A stretch of DNA of 64,000 bases from Bacillus inaquosorum KCTC 13429 (GCF_000332645.1 NZ_AMXN01000002.1:310001-374000); one strand, 5' to 3'; counted from the first letter of the stretch, positions 38,732-47,135 are shown. Notes: generated by a model from the sequence alone, not told the origin. Numbers and translations: made by a program.

Positions 38732-39950
38732 TCCCCTCACCTCCTTCACCTGCTGACGAGATCGGCAGGCTCTTTGCTTTTGCTTTCTGAATTTCGTCCA
38801 TCGAATCAATGTTCACGTAGTTCAAACTCATGTAACGCTTGTCCCCGTTTGGTATTGGCTCGTAACCATACTCAGCCAGGGCATTGTTGAGAGAAAAAAT
38901 ACCATTTTGCAGCAGTGCAATAACATTTTCGCGCTTTGTTTTTGCATCCGTTTCCCTAAATCGCCGTGTGTCGAATTGAAATTTCCGTTGTAGGTTTAAA
39001 GGGTACGGCAGCATTTTGAAATTAAGCTCTGAGGCGATGGCCGCAAAATAGTTGGAAAGTGTATTTGTCAGATAGTCCAGGTTCGCTTGTTCTAGTGAGG
39101 TGTTGACCTGCTCAATGCCCAGCTTGTGCGCCGGCAACCCGAACACTTTGGCTATCTGTTTCGTTGAATGCGTGTAGTTATTCACGACCTCAAGCACTTT
39201 CGTATTGATTTCTAACTGGCTAAACTCCATATTTTCATCAAGTACAACGACCCGCTGCTGATTCTTTATGCCAGAGTTTGCTTTTTCAAATTCATTACGG
39301 ATTTTGTCCTTTGCCTCAGAAGACAAATGCCCTTTTTTCATGTTTACAATACCGCTTAAGTTGACGCCTCTTCTGAAAAAGTCTGTAACAAGGCGCTTCC
39401 CTGCCTCCTGACTTTCGATTTCATGCTTAAGACTAGAAAGTGGGCTCATACCCGTTATTCCGTCCATGCTGAAAAATTTAATGTGCAGTACATTTTCCGG
39501 CTTTAAGACTCTTTCTTTGCCGCCAGACGGATAATATCGGTACAGTATTTCGTTTCGGTCCTGCAGCTGCTCGGCATAGACTTCACTGTTCAATAAATGG
39601 ATAAGCTCTAAGGGCGTACCCTCTTTATCCCGGACTATTTCCGCATAAGACTGGCCGTTCATTAAAGCATTAGCCACCAGGATAAATTTAAAAAAGTACC
39701 CTGAATAATAATCATTGGGTTTCTCATTCAGTAACCTGAATAGATCGGAATCCTTTTCCTCAACACCATTTTGATGAACCATAATTGGTGACGCTGCAAT
39801 ATCAGAGGAAAGGGTAAGAACTGCCGTGAACACATCGCTATTTTTGATCGCACTGACAGACGTGTAAGACAGTCCATCCAAGCCGAGAATGATTTCATTG
39901 AATTCTCGGGCCCCTGGGCTCTGCTTATCTAATGATCGAAAGAATGCCAC
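38724..39950 (-). CDS. HK97-type portal protein
   Basis: A 408-residue portal: SYTSVSAIKNSDVFTAVLTLS, LLNEKPNDYYSGYFF, GQSYAEIVRDKEG, HIKFFSMDGITGMSPL and KVFGLPAHKLGI, with FSLNNALAEYGYEPIPNGD near the end. Twelve copies form the DNA entry ring. Confidence 0.94.
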   Translation of the reverse strand: MAFFRSLDKQSPGAREFNEIILGLDGLSYTSVSAIKNSDVFTAVLTLSSDIAASPIMVHQNGVEEKDSDLFRLLNEKPNDYYSGYFFKFILVANALMNGQSYAEIVRDKEGTPLELIHLLNSEVYAEQLQDRNEILYRYYPSGGKERVLKPENVLHIKFFSMDGITGMSPLSSLKHEIESQEAGKRLVTDFFRRGVNLSGIVNMKKGHLSSEAKDKIRNEFEKANSGIKNQQRVVVLDENMEFSQLEINTKVLEVVNNYTHSTKQIAKVFGLPAHKLGIEQVNTSLEQANLDYLTNTLSNYFAAIASELNFKMLPYPLNLQRKFQFDTRRFRETDAKTKRENVIALLQNGIFSLNNALAEYGYEPIPNGDKRYMSLNYVNIDSMDEIQKAKAKSLPISSAGEGGEGNV

Positions 39951-39954
39951 TTAA

Positions 39955-40161
39955 TCACCTCCCTTCCTCTTCTTTTGGGTTCAGTAAGAAGGCAATAAGA
40001 ACGAGAAAAAGACCTGCAACAATAAAGCCGGCTACGGGATGAAGATAGAAAACCCCATAGTCGATAACAAATAAGCCGGCCAAAAATAAAAGAGTATGCA
40101 AGTTCAACTTAATAAACTGACATACTCCCATCAAAAATATATTTATTTTTCCGATTTTCAT
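39955..40161 (-). CDS. DUF1056-like small membrane protein
   Basis: A 68-residue protein from the ATG at 40161 (AAGGAGGGGG upstream) with two hydrophobic segments (LHTLLFLAGLFVIDYGVFYL and AGFIVAGLFLVLIAFLL) and an acidic end. This matches DUF1056 proteins found between large terminase and portal genes in siphoviruses. Function unknown. Confidence 0.7.
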   Translation of the reverse strand: MKIGKINIFLMGVCQFIKLNLHTLLFLAGLFVIDYGVFYLHPVAGFIVAGLFLVLIAFLLNPKEEEGR

Positions 40162-40177
40162 GGCGCCCCCTCCTTCC

Positions 40178-41911
40178 CTAAAGAGTAAATTCTTCGCTTT
40201 CATAATAAGAGTTCCAGTCAAATTCCTCTTGTTTGTAATGGTACATTGCGCCCGTGTGTGCGTTCATCATTGCCGCTGCAGGGTCAATCTTCTCCCTGTT
40301 CAGCGCTTTGTCAATTTGAATCGTATCATTCACTTTTTTCAGCATTGCATTGTGCATCGCCGTATCAAGTAATGGATTCTTGCTGTGTATGATTTTTCCG
40401 TCGAATACATTCAAACGAAAATCTTTTGTTGGTTCAGATAATGTGCGAGGACCTTGACGAACTTCAATCAGCACATCCTCATAGCCATATTTCTCAATCT
40501 CATTTAAGACTAAAGAGATATTGTAAGGGTCAAAGAAAATCCCCTTTACTTGTAAATCAAATTCTTTAATATGATTGATCATATATTCCACAACCTGCTG
40601 CAGATTAATGATCCCTGATTTCTTATCGGTTATGGTACAATACCCGGCTTTCGCAAGAGTGCGATAGTCCAGTTTGTCACGTTCAATTTTATTATCCAGT
40701 CCGCCTTTTGTTCCAACAAATGAATGACTGTCTACATAAAATGTCTCATTCTCATCCTCTAACGGATAAATGAAACTGAGGGCCGATAAATCATCTGTTC
40801 GTGATAAGTCAATCCCTATATAGACTGGCTTTCCTGTAATGTCTGGCGCAGCATCCACACCGCGCTTTTTCCAATCGTTCCCGTTGATAAAGCTTTCAGA
40901 GGAAGCAGACTGCCATATATTAAAGTTTTTTACGAGTGTACCGTTTAGATCATCTTTATCAAGAGCCTCTTTCAATTTCTTGCGGAGGTTTTTCAAGATT
41001 TTCTTTTGTAGGCCCTCCACCTCAAGTAGTGGATTGCTTTTTATCCAAGTGCTTTCGTCGTAAATTTCCTCTTCGTCGTCCTGTTCATAGACAATTGCAA
41101 AATAGTTTTCGTTTTCCTTACGACCACTTAGAATATCGTCAACATAAGGGTACTCTTGCGAATACATGGGGCCGTTCAGCTTAAAGCCGGCTGTACTAAT
41201 GATTAAGATAAGGCCCTGATCCTGCTGACCTTGGGAAGACTCTAGAACTTCCATCATTTTTGTGTTGGAGGCTGTGTGATACTCGTCAAGAATCCCGATA
41301 AGAACGTTCAAACTGTCCAGGTTATCAGTATCCCTTGATAAAGGCATAATGACGCAGTCATCTTTCAGGTACCGGATTTCATTTTGTATAATTTTTGTCC
41401 ATTTCCTCATGAATTTCGATTTACTTCGTATCTTCTTAAGCTGCATCGAAATCATTTTAAAGACTGTTTTCGCCTGGCCTCTTGAATTAGCTGTCGCATA
41501 AATTTGCCTGTCAAACTTAGGTGCTTCGCCGTAAATCAGCTCATACAATGATAGACCCGCTACAAGTACAGATTTACCGCCCTTTCTCGCCATGCTTATA
41601 TACGCTTTGGTGAATCGCCGGAAGCCGGTTTCTTTATTCCTCCAAGCATAGAGCATGTACACAATGAACTTTTGAAACAAAGCCAGTTTTGTTGGTTTAC
41701 CAGTTGATATATCAGGCAGCATCTCAAGAAACTTAATGACCTTTTTTGCTTTTTCAGGTCTGTATTCATATTCATAGGACGGGTCAGCCGCTCTTTCCAA
41801 ATCTCTCAGGTGACGCTGACAGGCTTTTATGACTTTCTTGCATGCCGTTATTTCTCCGCTGACAACCTTTTTCGCATAAAGCGTGCCGGGGTCAAGATGT
41901 TCAGTCGTCAT
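40178..41911 (-). CDS. Terminase large subunit
   Basis: A 577-residue packaging motor. The ATPase has its Walker A motif in SMARKGGKSVLVAG near residue 110 and Walker B in LIGILDEYHTAS near 215. The nuclease half begins VYIGIDLSRTDDLSAL, carrying the first metal-binding aspartate. It cuts concatemeric DNA and drives it into the prohead. It overlaps the small subunit gene by 11 bases. Confidence 0.95.
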   Translation of the reverse strand: MTTEHLDPGTLYAKKVVSGEITACKKVIKACQRHLRDLERAADPSYEYEYRPEKAKKVIKFLEMLPDISTGKPTKLALFQKFIVYMLYAWRNKETGFRRFTKAYISMARKGGKSVLVAGLSLYELIYGEAPKFDRQIYATANSRGQAKTVFKMISMQLKKIRSKSKFMRKWTKIIQNEIRYLKDDCVIMPLSRDTDNLDSLNVLIGILDEYHTASNTKMMEVLESSQGQQDQGLILIISTAGFKLNGPMYSQEYPYVDDILSGRKENENYFAIVYEQDDEEEIYDESTWIKSNPLLEVEGLQKKILKNLRKKLKEALDKDDLNGTLVKNFNIWQSASSESFINGNDWKKRGVDAAPDITGKPVYIGIDLSRTDDLSALSFIYPLEDENETFYVDSHSFVGTKGGLDNKIERDKLDYRTLAKAGYCTITDKKSGIINLQQVVEYMINHIKEFDLQVKGIFFDPYNISLVLNEIEKYGYEDVLIEVRQGPRTLSEPTKDFRLNVFDGKIIHSKNPLLDTAMHNAMLKKVNDTIQIDKALNREKIDPAAAMMNAHTGAMYHYKQEEFDWNSYYESEEFTL

Positions 41912-42386
41912 CTATCGCCATTGCTCCAAACTCATCATGTTCCTCACTGTCGCTGTCGAGGCCGACGATTCGTAGGCGTGAATCCAGAGACAGACCAAGC
42001 TGGCCGGCAATGCCCCGAATCTCTTTAGACATGCTGTTCATTATGTCCACAGATGGATTTTTCTTTTTAACCGTCTCACCCCGGCTGTTTTTTTCAAACA
42101 TGACTTGGCCGTCTTTGGCTATATCGGCCATCGCTTCCCGATACTGTGCATAGCTGTTGCAATAGATCGCAAGCAATGTCGAATCTAATTCAGAGATTGG
42201 CAAATTGATAATGTGCGGGTAGATGCGCCGCCATTCATTCTTCGCCATAGTGGACAACCAGTATGGTGGCTTTTCTTGCAAGGGCGAAAAATCTTTCAGT
42301 TTTTCTTCCTGCTGCAGACGCTCTTCCCGCTCTTCGTTGGTAATTTGTCCTTTTAACGTTTCCGTTAATTGTTTTCGTCTCGCCAA
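41901..42386 (-). CDS. Terminase small subunit (P27 family)
   Basis: A 161-residue protein with KPPYWLSTMAKNEWRRIYP, LDSTLLAIYCNSYAQYREAMADI and GLSLDSRLRI, the P27 family pattern. It recognises the packaging site. The C terminus is acidic. The 233-base gap upstream is a possible cos region. Confidence 0.88.
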   Translation of the reverse strand: MARRKQLTETLKGQITNEEREERLQQEEKLKDFSPLQEKPPYWLSTMAKNEWRRIYPHIINLPISELDSTLLAIYCNSYAQYREAMADIAKDGQVMFEKNSRGETVKKKNPSVDIMNSMSKEIRGIAGQLGLSLDSRLRIVGLDSDSEEHDEFGAMAIDDD

Positions 42387-42619
42387 TCAAAACCACCACC
42401 TTTCGTCCAAAATACATCACATAAATTTCGGTAAAATCAGCGAACGACAAAAACGCCGATCAACTCATATGAGATAAGGGATCGCGCGTAATATTTCAGT
42501 ATTCAAAATCCGGCTTAAATAGCAAATTTCAAAATTCCATTTCAACATTTTTTACAAAGTTGAGGGGGCGCCGATGCTCAGGAAAAATTTTTTGGTACCC
42601 GGTTAAAGATCGGGGGGAC
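42387..42619. other. Noncoding gap ahead of the small terminase, possible cos region
   Basis: No gene is seen here. The stretch holds GC-rich islands in AT-rich sequence (GGGGGCGCCG near 42563, GGTACCCGG near 42594, a run of six Gs near 42613). In HK97-type phages with an HNH gene next to terS, the cohesive-end site usually lies here. I cannot locate the cut. Confidence 0.35.
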
Positions 42620-42832
42620 TTAATTCATTTTCCCGTTAAAAATTTCAGAATCTCCCCCCACAATCGGGGAAAGACCATGATACTCTCTAACTTCGTTTAC
42701 TGTAAGTACGCCACACCGCATAAGACCTGCAAATTTTTTTGGACTCATAGGCTCTTTTTTAGGAACCTTCGGAGCTTTACCTGTTGGTCTAATATGAACC
42801 TTTGGGGCTTTAACTATCGGCCTAAACGGCAT
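42620..42832 (-). CDS. Small phage protein with portal-C-terminus-like motif
   Basis: About 70 residues. The N-terminal half is basic and Pro-rich (RPIVKAPKVHIRPTGKAP), and the C-terminal half reads FAGLMRCGVLTVNEVREYHGLSPIVG. The GVLTVNEVRE...L-PI-GGD pattern is typical of the C-terminal end of HK97 portal proteins. The start is at 42832 or 42838; the latter overlaps the HNH stop as ATGA. Function unknown. Confidence 0.6.
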   Translation of the reverse strand: MPFRPIVKAPKVHIRPTGKAPKVPKKEPMSPKKFAGLMRCGVLTVNEVREYHGLSPIVGGDSEIFNGKMN

Positions 42833-42834
42833 AA

Positions 42835-43212
42835 TCATTCTCCTTTCCCAAATGTGACTTGGTTATGATGATACTGACACAGCACCTCAAGATTATTTAA
42901 ATCAGTACGTGCCTGATCATCGTTTAAAACGTCTCTAAGCTCTTTGAACTTGTGATGGACTACTAACCTATTAGACTTATTTAAACGTCCCTGTGAGGCA
43001 CAGACGGCACAATGATAGTTACTTTCTCTAAGCTTATGCTCTCGTAGGAGCTTCCACTCTCTCGAATGGTAATAGGAATAGAGCTCATTGTTCTCCCTGT
43101 TGTACCTCACATCTTTGTTGTACTGCTTGTCAGCATAACCCTTGTGCTTCTCACAAAAACGTTGTGTCCAGTCCACATAGTTACGGCAGGCTGGCGCATT
43201 ACATCTCTTCAT
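42835..43212 (-). CDS. HNH endonuclease (packaging-associated)
   Basis: A 125-residue protein with an N-terminal Zn ribbon (CNAPACRNYVDWTQRFCEKH), a second Cys pair (YHCAVCASQG), and the HNH core VVHHKFKELRDV...NNLEVLCQYHHNQVTF. The start ATG overlaps the upstream stop (ATGA), so it is translationally coupled. In HK97-like phages this enzyme works with terminase at cos cleavage. Confidence 0.88.
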   Translation of the reverse strand: MKRCNAPACRNYVDWTQRFCEKHKGYADKQYNKDVRYNRENNELYSYYHSREWKLLREHKLRESNYHCAVCASQGRLNKSNRLVVHHKFKELRDVLNDDQARTDLNNLEVLCQYHHNQVTFGKGE

Positions 43213-43424
43213 TGGCAAGAGAAACAGCTCTCAGAGGAAAGAGGCTTCTCTTCTGCATGTGGTTCATTTACAATTTTGAATTCATCAACCTCAATCGTTT
43301 CTAGTTCTAATCCGCCGTCAAGAAACATGACGCCTGTTTCAATTGCCCTTTCAACTTCTACGCGCATTGCTTCTTTTGTTTCTTTATTGAGATGTGCGTT
43401 TGTTTTAATCACTAAAATTTTCAA
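43209..43424 (-). CDS. Small phage protein of 71 residues
   Basis: From a TTG at 43424 with AGGAGG 9 bases upstream; a GTG at 43433 touches the site and is unlikely. It opens MKILVIKTNAHLNKETK, has an acidic centre (GGLELETIEVDEFKI) and ends ESCFSCQ. It overlaps the HNH gene start by 4 bases. Sequences of this kind occur in Bacillus phages without known function. Confidence 0.6.
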   Translation of the reverse strand: MKILVIKTNAHLNKETKEAMRVEVERAIETGVMFLDGGLELETIEVDEFKIVNEPHAEEKPLSSESCFSCQ

Positions 43425-43530
43425 TCCATTCACCCTCCTATATATTCTTTCTAAACTGCCACCGTACTCAAGCCGTTAACCGCCAATTGTCCATCCTGAG
43501 ATTTACCGGAAGCAGTTTACAGAGAAAATA

Positions 43531-43561
43531 AAAAGCACTTTCACAAAAGGAAAGTGCTTTT
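43531..43561. terminator. Bidirectional terminator
   Basis: Perfect 12-bp stem AAAAGCACTTTC (43531-43542) with GAAAGTGCTTTT (43550-43561). It lies between the 105-residue gene and the packaging module, so the late operon likely starts at about 43430. Confidence 0.85.
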
Positions 43562-43565
43562 ACAA

Positions 43566-43883
43566 TTAATTTAATTCATCTACTAGTTTTCGCAATTCTT
43601 CAGCTGCTTCTTGGACACCTGACGAGTAATCTTCTTTAGGTGTGTCTGTATCGCCTAAATACAAATACTTCTCTAAAAAGCTATCAATTTTCGCTTTATC
43701 CTCTACTGAACCATCTCTGTAATATGGTGAAACAGCAGCTACAAGAACGGTAAAAGCACGGCCGATTCTATCAATATAATCTGCATCAATTACACCATAT
43801 AATCCGCCACGACCGTTAAGGCGAAGTGCTTTTCTAGCTGCCGTCTCTAATCGCATGGATATTTGATGATTTATTAAAGCCAT
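43566..43883 (-). CDS. Phage protein of 105 residues, unknown function
   Basis: Starts MALINHQISMRLETAARKA with AGGTGA ahead of the ATG at 43883. A mostly helical soluble protein (YIDRIGRAFTVLVAAVSPYY) with an acidic C-terminal half. No domain recognised. It sits between the terminator ahead of the packaging module and a 49-residue gene. Confidence 0.6.
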   Translation of the reverse strand: MALINHQISMRLETAARKALRLNGRGGLYGVIDADYIDRIGRAFTVLVAAVSPYYRDGSVEDKAKIDSFLEKYLYLGDTDTPKEDYSSGVQEAAEELRKLVDELN

Positions 43884-43951
43884 AGTATCACCTCCCACCT
43901 TATTATCGGTGATAGAGAAGAAATAAGGAATAATTTGCAGAATTTGTCGAA

Positions 43952-44101
43952 TTATTTACGGACAAGCTTACATCTTGTTTCAACGAGCAATTTAGTTAAT
44001 TCAGGAACCGACATATCATACAAAGCCGCTCCCTTCGCTCCTTCATAGCATCCAAGAGACACAAGTGCTTCTATAAATGGCAGCTTACTTTCGTTAATCA
44101 C
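43952..44101 (-). CDS. Small phage protein of 49 residues
   Basis: Starts at a GTG (MINESKLPFIEALVSLG) with GGAGG 7 bases upstream and ends ETRCKLVRK. A predicted helix-turn-helix-like pattern (YDMSVPELTKLLV) is visible but short. It is read in the same direction as its neighbours. Function unknown. Confidence 0.55.
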   Translation of the reverse strand: MINESKLPFIEALVSLGCYEGAKGAALYDMSVPELTKLLVETRCKLVRK

Positions 44102-44158
44102 GGCACTACCTCCATAATAGAATATTTAGTACATAGTTTTTTTAGTGATAAATCCCAA

Positions 44159-44191
44159 TAAAAAAGCGCCCTCCCAATTGGGAAAGCGCCT
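44159..44191 (-). terminator. Terminator after the micro-gene pair
   Basis: Minus-strand GGCGCTTTCCCAA pairs with TTGGGAGGGCGCT (two G-U pairs), followed by TTTTTT. Confidence 0.7.
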
Positions 44192-44272
44192 GTCGATTTA
44201 TTACCTATTACCATAATACATGACTGAAAACAAAATGGCGTGCCGTTATCGTGCCATCTTTCTGCCAAAATT

Positions 44273-44317
44273 TTAATACATGCCTTTTTGATCTAAATGT
44301 GTTGCACCTCTGCTCAT
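44273..44317 (-). CDS. Micro-gene encoding MSRGATHLDQKGMY
   Basis: A 14-codon frame with AGGTGG 8 bases upstream. It resembles the next micro-gene upstream (MSRGAGSKKEQKGMV) at both ends (MSRGA and QKGM). Two similar tiny peptides in tandem, each with a good ribosome-binding site, argue for real translation. Role unknown. Confidence 0.5.
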   Translation of the reverse strand: MSRGATHLDQKGMY

Positions 44318-44352
44318 AATATTCACCACCTGATATGTAGATTAAAGACACA

Positions 44353-44400
44353 TTAAACCATACCTTTTTGTTCTTTCTTTGATCCTGCACCTCTACTCAT
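44353..44400 (-). CDS. Micro-gene encoding MSRGAGSKKEQKGMV
   Basis: A 15-codon frame with AGGAGGTGAGCGGG directly ahead of the ATG, one of the strongest ribosome-binding sites in the prophage. It is a paralogue of the 14-residue frame 36 bases downstream. It lies in the gap between the second recombinase and the 49-residue gene. The 238 bases upstream (44401-44638) show no other gene. Confidence 0.55.
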   Translation of the reverse strand: MSRGAGSKKEQKGMV

Positions 44401-44638
44401 CCCGCTCACCTCCTGTATTACGATGATACACGAAAAGAGACCGAATTTTCCAATTATCCACACAATCCACGAATTACCCATATGTTTTATACTGTGCAAC
44501 TCGTCGAACTGAGCCACCCCCTTGTCCTCTCTGTTTTTAACCAATATCCCTAAAATGAATTACACACCTGTTATTTTTGAGGAATTGACGAAAAATGCAA
44601 AGAAAAAAGCCCATCCTTGTTGTTTTGGATGAGCCTGG

Positions 44639-45181
44639 TTATATTTTAAATTTCTTCATAGCGTTGTTCATGGCGTCTTGATTGATTCCAATGTATCTAA
44701 GGGTTGTCCGTTGGTCTGAGTGATTAAATATCTCCTGCAGCATGGCAACGTCCTTCGTTTGTTTGTAAAAGTGATAGCCAAATGTTTTCCTCAATGTATG
44801 AGTGCCGATGTCATCTAAACCAACATACTCAGCAGCCGCCCTGAGAATCTTGTATGCCATCGACCGGGATATTGGCTTGTTAATCCCTTCACGGCTTTTA
44901 AAGAGAAATTCATGATCCTCTTTCCCTTCGACATAGGCCTTAAATTCTCTTTGAAGAGCTGGCGTCATATCGATTCTCTTTTTCTTTTTCGTTTTCTTCT
45001 CTATGAGATTGAAGTATGGCCGTTTCGCGTCTCTCACTCTCAGCTGCAGAATATCTGATATGCGGAGCCCTGAATTGATACCAGTCACAAATAGCATGTA
45101 ATTCCTCATGTTTTGCTCTTTTAAAAATCTCTTGATGTAGAAGATACATTCCGGATCACGTATAGGCTGAACAAAATTCAT
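44639..45181 (-). CDS. Second tyrosine recombinase, XerC-like core only
   Basis: A 180-residue protein, essentially the catalytic domain. The first Arg is in GINSGLRISDIL, the His-x-x-Arg in GTHTLRKTFG, the later His in FNHSDQRTT and the nucleophile Tyr in LRYIGI. It lacks the N-terminal arm-binding domain of the main integrase at 55394-56551. It overlaps the ArpU-like gene by 4 bases, so the two are coupled and probably expressed together late. Role not evident: resolving genome multimers is a possibility. Confidence 0.8.
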   Translation of the reverse strand: MNFVQPIRDPECIFYIKRFLKEQNMRNYMLFVTGINSGLRISDILQLRVRDAKRPYFNLIEKKTKKKKRIDMTPALQREFKAYVEGKEDHEFLFKSREGINKPISRSMAYKILRAAAEYVGLDDIGTHTLRKTFGYHFYKQTKDVAMLQEIFNHSDQRTTLRYIGINQDAMNNAMKKFKI

Positions 45182-45630
45182 TCAGTAGTTCCCCCGTCCT
45201 TATATACTTCTTCTCTCAAAGCAAATGCCAACCGATATAGAGCCTTTGCCTTCACACGATAATAGCTGCGCTGGCTCAGGTCCATTTCTGCATACACTTC
45301 ATAATCATACATTTCTTCCGGCTGCATATAGAGCATGACAATGATCTGCCGTTCTCTTTGAGAAAGACGGTTAACAGCTCTTTGGATCCTTTTTAAGAAT
45401 TTGTCACGCTGAATCTCCCAATCAAGACGCTTTAATGCTGCCTCTTCTGTTGAAGAATGAAACTCATTCGTGATGCTTGGCGGAACAATGCTATAAGTAG
45501 GTGTAACCTTTGGCAAAAAATCATCTGGCACCTGCAAGAGATATAATCGGTATTGATCAAGCAGCTTCTCTGCTTTTAATTTAGTCGCTTCTTCGTCAAT
45601 CTGAGGAATGTTTAATGTTAATTGATTCAT
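45178..45630 (-). CDS. ArpU-family late transcription regulator
   Basis: A 150-residue protein resembling ArpU: an N-terminal LTLNIPQIDEEATKLKAEKLL, then a C-terminal sigma-region-4-like helix-turn-helix (RLSQRERQIIVMLYM, DLSQRSYYRVKAKAL). Members control late genes of Gram-positive phages. It lies upstream of the packaging, head, tail and lysis genes on the same strand, which fits a role as late activator. Confidence 0.85.
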   Translation of the reverse strand: MNQLTLNIPQIDEEATKLKAEKLLDQYRLYLLQVPDDFLPKVTPTYSIVPPSITNEFHSSTEEAALKRLDWEIQRDKFLKRIQRAVNRLSQRERQIIVMLYMQPEEMYDYEVYAEMDLSQRSYYRVKAKALYRLAFALREEVYKDGGTTE

Positions 45631-45646
45631 ATTTTTACCCTCCCGT

Positions 45647-45775
45647 TTATTTGCGTCTTAAAGCCCCGCCTTTGCCTCTTCTCAATGTTTGCCTATCTTG
45701 ACCCATCATTCGCCGCCAAAACCGTTCAGAACACTCCTGCGCGTTTTTATTGGGCTTTTTCTTTCTCTTCTTCAT
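45647..45775 (-). CDS. Basic 42-residue phage protein
   Basis: Starts MKKRKKKPNKNAQECSERFW and ends GGALRRK. GGAGGGGTGAC precedes the ATG. It is very basic, suggesting nucleic-acid binding, and stands just upstream of the ArpU-like gene. A terminator lies upstream at 45795-45848, so a late-control promoter may lie in 45776-45795, or read-through is needed. Confidence 0.6.
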   Translation of the reverse strand: MKKRKKKPNKNAQECSERFWRRMMGQDRQTLRRGKGGALRRK

Positions 45776-45794
45776 GTCACCCCTCCGTTCAAAT

Positions 45795-45848
45795 AAAAAA
45801 CGGACACCAACCAAAGCACAGATTTCTCTGTACAGTGATTAGTGTCCG
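45795..45848 (-). terminator. Terminator of the early operon
   Basis: Minus-strand CGGACAC (45848-45842) pairs with GTGTCCG (45807-45801), followed by TTTTTTATTT. The loop contains a smaller stem (ACAG/CTGT). Confidence 0.7.
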
Positions 45849-45894
45849 CAGGCGTCTCCATCTTGGACCTATTTAATTTTGTATAGTAATCTCC

Positions 45895-46203
45895 TTACCA
45901 ATCGTTCCGTCGATCTTCAATGACTTTGTATTGTTCTTCTGTTAATGCGATGTGTACTGGCTTATAATACTTTTTAATGTCCAAAGCATCGGGTCCGAAT
46001 TTTAATTTCCCTAAAAATCTATAAAAATCCTCAACATCGCTATCATCAGGCATACTTTTATCCTTCTTCACGATCACAAGAGCATCTGTAATGTCCTCTA
46101 TACTTACATCCAATCTTTCATCTGACCAATCCCCACAATCTGGTCCATCACATAAAAATCTTTTCTCTTTGTCTTTCGCTTCGAATACAATAGCTGGAAT
46201 CAT
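45895..46203 (-). CDS. Phage protein of 102 residues, unknown function
   Basis: Starts MIPAIVFEAKDKEKRFLCDG, with a Cys pair (CDGPDCGDW), an acidic middle (DKSMPDDSDVEDFYRF) and KYYKPVHIALTEEQYKVIED. AAGGAGG lies upstream of the ATG at 46203. No family recognised. It is the last gene of the early operon before a terminator. Confidence 0.6.
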   Translation of the reverse strand: MIPAIVFEAKDKEKRFLCDGPDCGDWSDERLDVSIEDITDALVIVKKDKSMPDDSDVEDFYRFLGKLKFGPDALDIKKYYKPVHIALTEEQYKVIEDRRNDW

Positions 46204-46218
46204 CACTCCGCGCCCTCC

Positions 46219-46359
46219 TTATTTCTGCCCGCCGACGGTTTTCATTAGATTGTCTTGCAGCAGGAACATCAGATAGTTCCTGCCATTGTCGCCGTACTTC
46301 TGTTCAAAAACTTCAATTGCTTGCTGGAGAACAGGCTTGTAATCTTGTTTAACTGTCAC
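46219..46359 (-). CDS. Small phage protein of 46 residues
   Basis: Starts at a GTG (VTVKQDYKPVLQQAIEVFE) with AAGGGA about 8 bases upstream; another GTG three codons earlier is too close to that site. It continues KYGDNGRNYLMFLLQDNLMK. The short amphipathic helices suggest a small protein-binding factor. Function unknown. Confidence 0.5.
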   Translation of the reverse strand: MTVKQDYKPVLQQAIEVFEQKYGDNGRNYLMFLLQDNLMKTVGGQK

Positions 46360-46388
46360 ACGCCGCACATCCCTTCTCGCATTCCCTT

Positions 46389-47135
46389 TTAGAAACTTGG
46401 TTCCGGTTCTTCTTCTGGCGTAACTTCATCATTTTCCCATTCAATATCAAGGATTATCCCCACGCCGTTTTGTGATAACCTCATGAGAAGAATTTCAAAT
46501 TCATTCAGATGTCTGAGAGATTTTAAGTCATGCACTGAGTTGTATTTCAAATCCCATTCCTTGTTTGCTCTGTACTTATAAAGAGAAATAGGTATTTCAA
46601 AGTTCATTTCTTCGTCATGATCACACTCAAATAAAATTGCTGCATACTCAAACGAACTCCAACTTCTATCCTCGTTACGTTCAACATTTACAGATACCTC
46701 AACAGCTTCATATTCAGGTCCATCGTGAAATTCTACTTCCAGACCGTCAGTTTCAACGTTTTTTGCAACATAGTTCATCCACTTTGCGAAGAGGTCAGAC
46801 AGTTTGATTGTTTTTTCTTCCGCCGCTTCTTCCGACATCAAGTCCTTGAAATTGTTTAGAAGGTTACGGTTTTCCAATGTTGTATTTTGTAATACTTCGA
46901 CCAGCACATGGTCAAGCTTTGTAATGTACTTTGAATAATCATAGTTTTCTAAGTATGGGACGATGACGCTTTTTAGTTTGCTTTTGATAATCCCGGTTAC
47001 ATCGCCATAGCTTGAGAATAAATTTTCAAGCGCTTTTGAAATTCCTTTTTCCAGTTGTTCTGCGACCAGTTTTTCAACCATTCCTTCTTCCATTTGTTTT
47101 GTGATTACATCTTTGATATTTTTTTCAAGGTTCAT
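46389..47135 (-). CDS. Phage protein of 248 residues, unknown function
   Basis: Starts MNLEKNIKDVITKQMEEGMVE after GGAGGAAATAAAA. The N-terminal half is helical and repetitive (KLVAEQLEKGISKALENLF) and the C-terminal half is acidic and beta-rich (DGLEVEFHDGPEYEAVEVS), ending EEEPEPSF. Homologous-looking proteins occur in early regions of Bacillus phages, but no function is known to me. It follows the Dam-type methylase gene. Confidence 0.65.
   Translation of the reverse strand: MNLEKNIKDVITKQMEEGMVEKLVAEQLEKGISKALENLFSSYGDVTGIIKSKLKSVIVPYLENYDYSKYITKLDHVLVEVLQNTTLENRNLLNNFKDLMSEEAAEEKTIKLSDLFAKWMNYVAKNVETDGLEVEFHDGPEYEAVEVSVNVERNEDRSWSSFEYAAILFECDHDEEMNFEIPISLYKYRANKEWDLKYNSVHDLKSLRHLNEFEILLMRLSQNGVGIILDIEWENDEVTPEEEPEPSF

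Noticed and set aside
42560..42625. Exact cos site
   Set aside because: GC-rich islands are present, but no defined cohesive-end sequence or flanking binding repeats can be assigned without related phage ends.
44208..44390. A 60-residue minus-strand frame covering both micro-genes
   Set aside because: It has no ribosome-binding site at its start, while the two internal 14- and 15-codon frames have strong ones.
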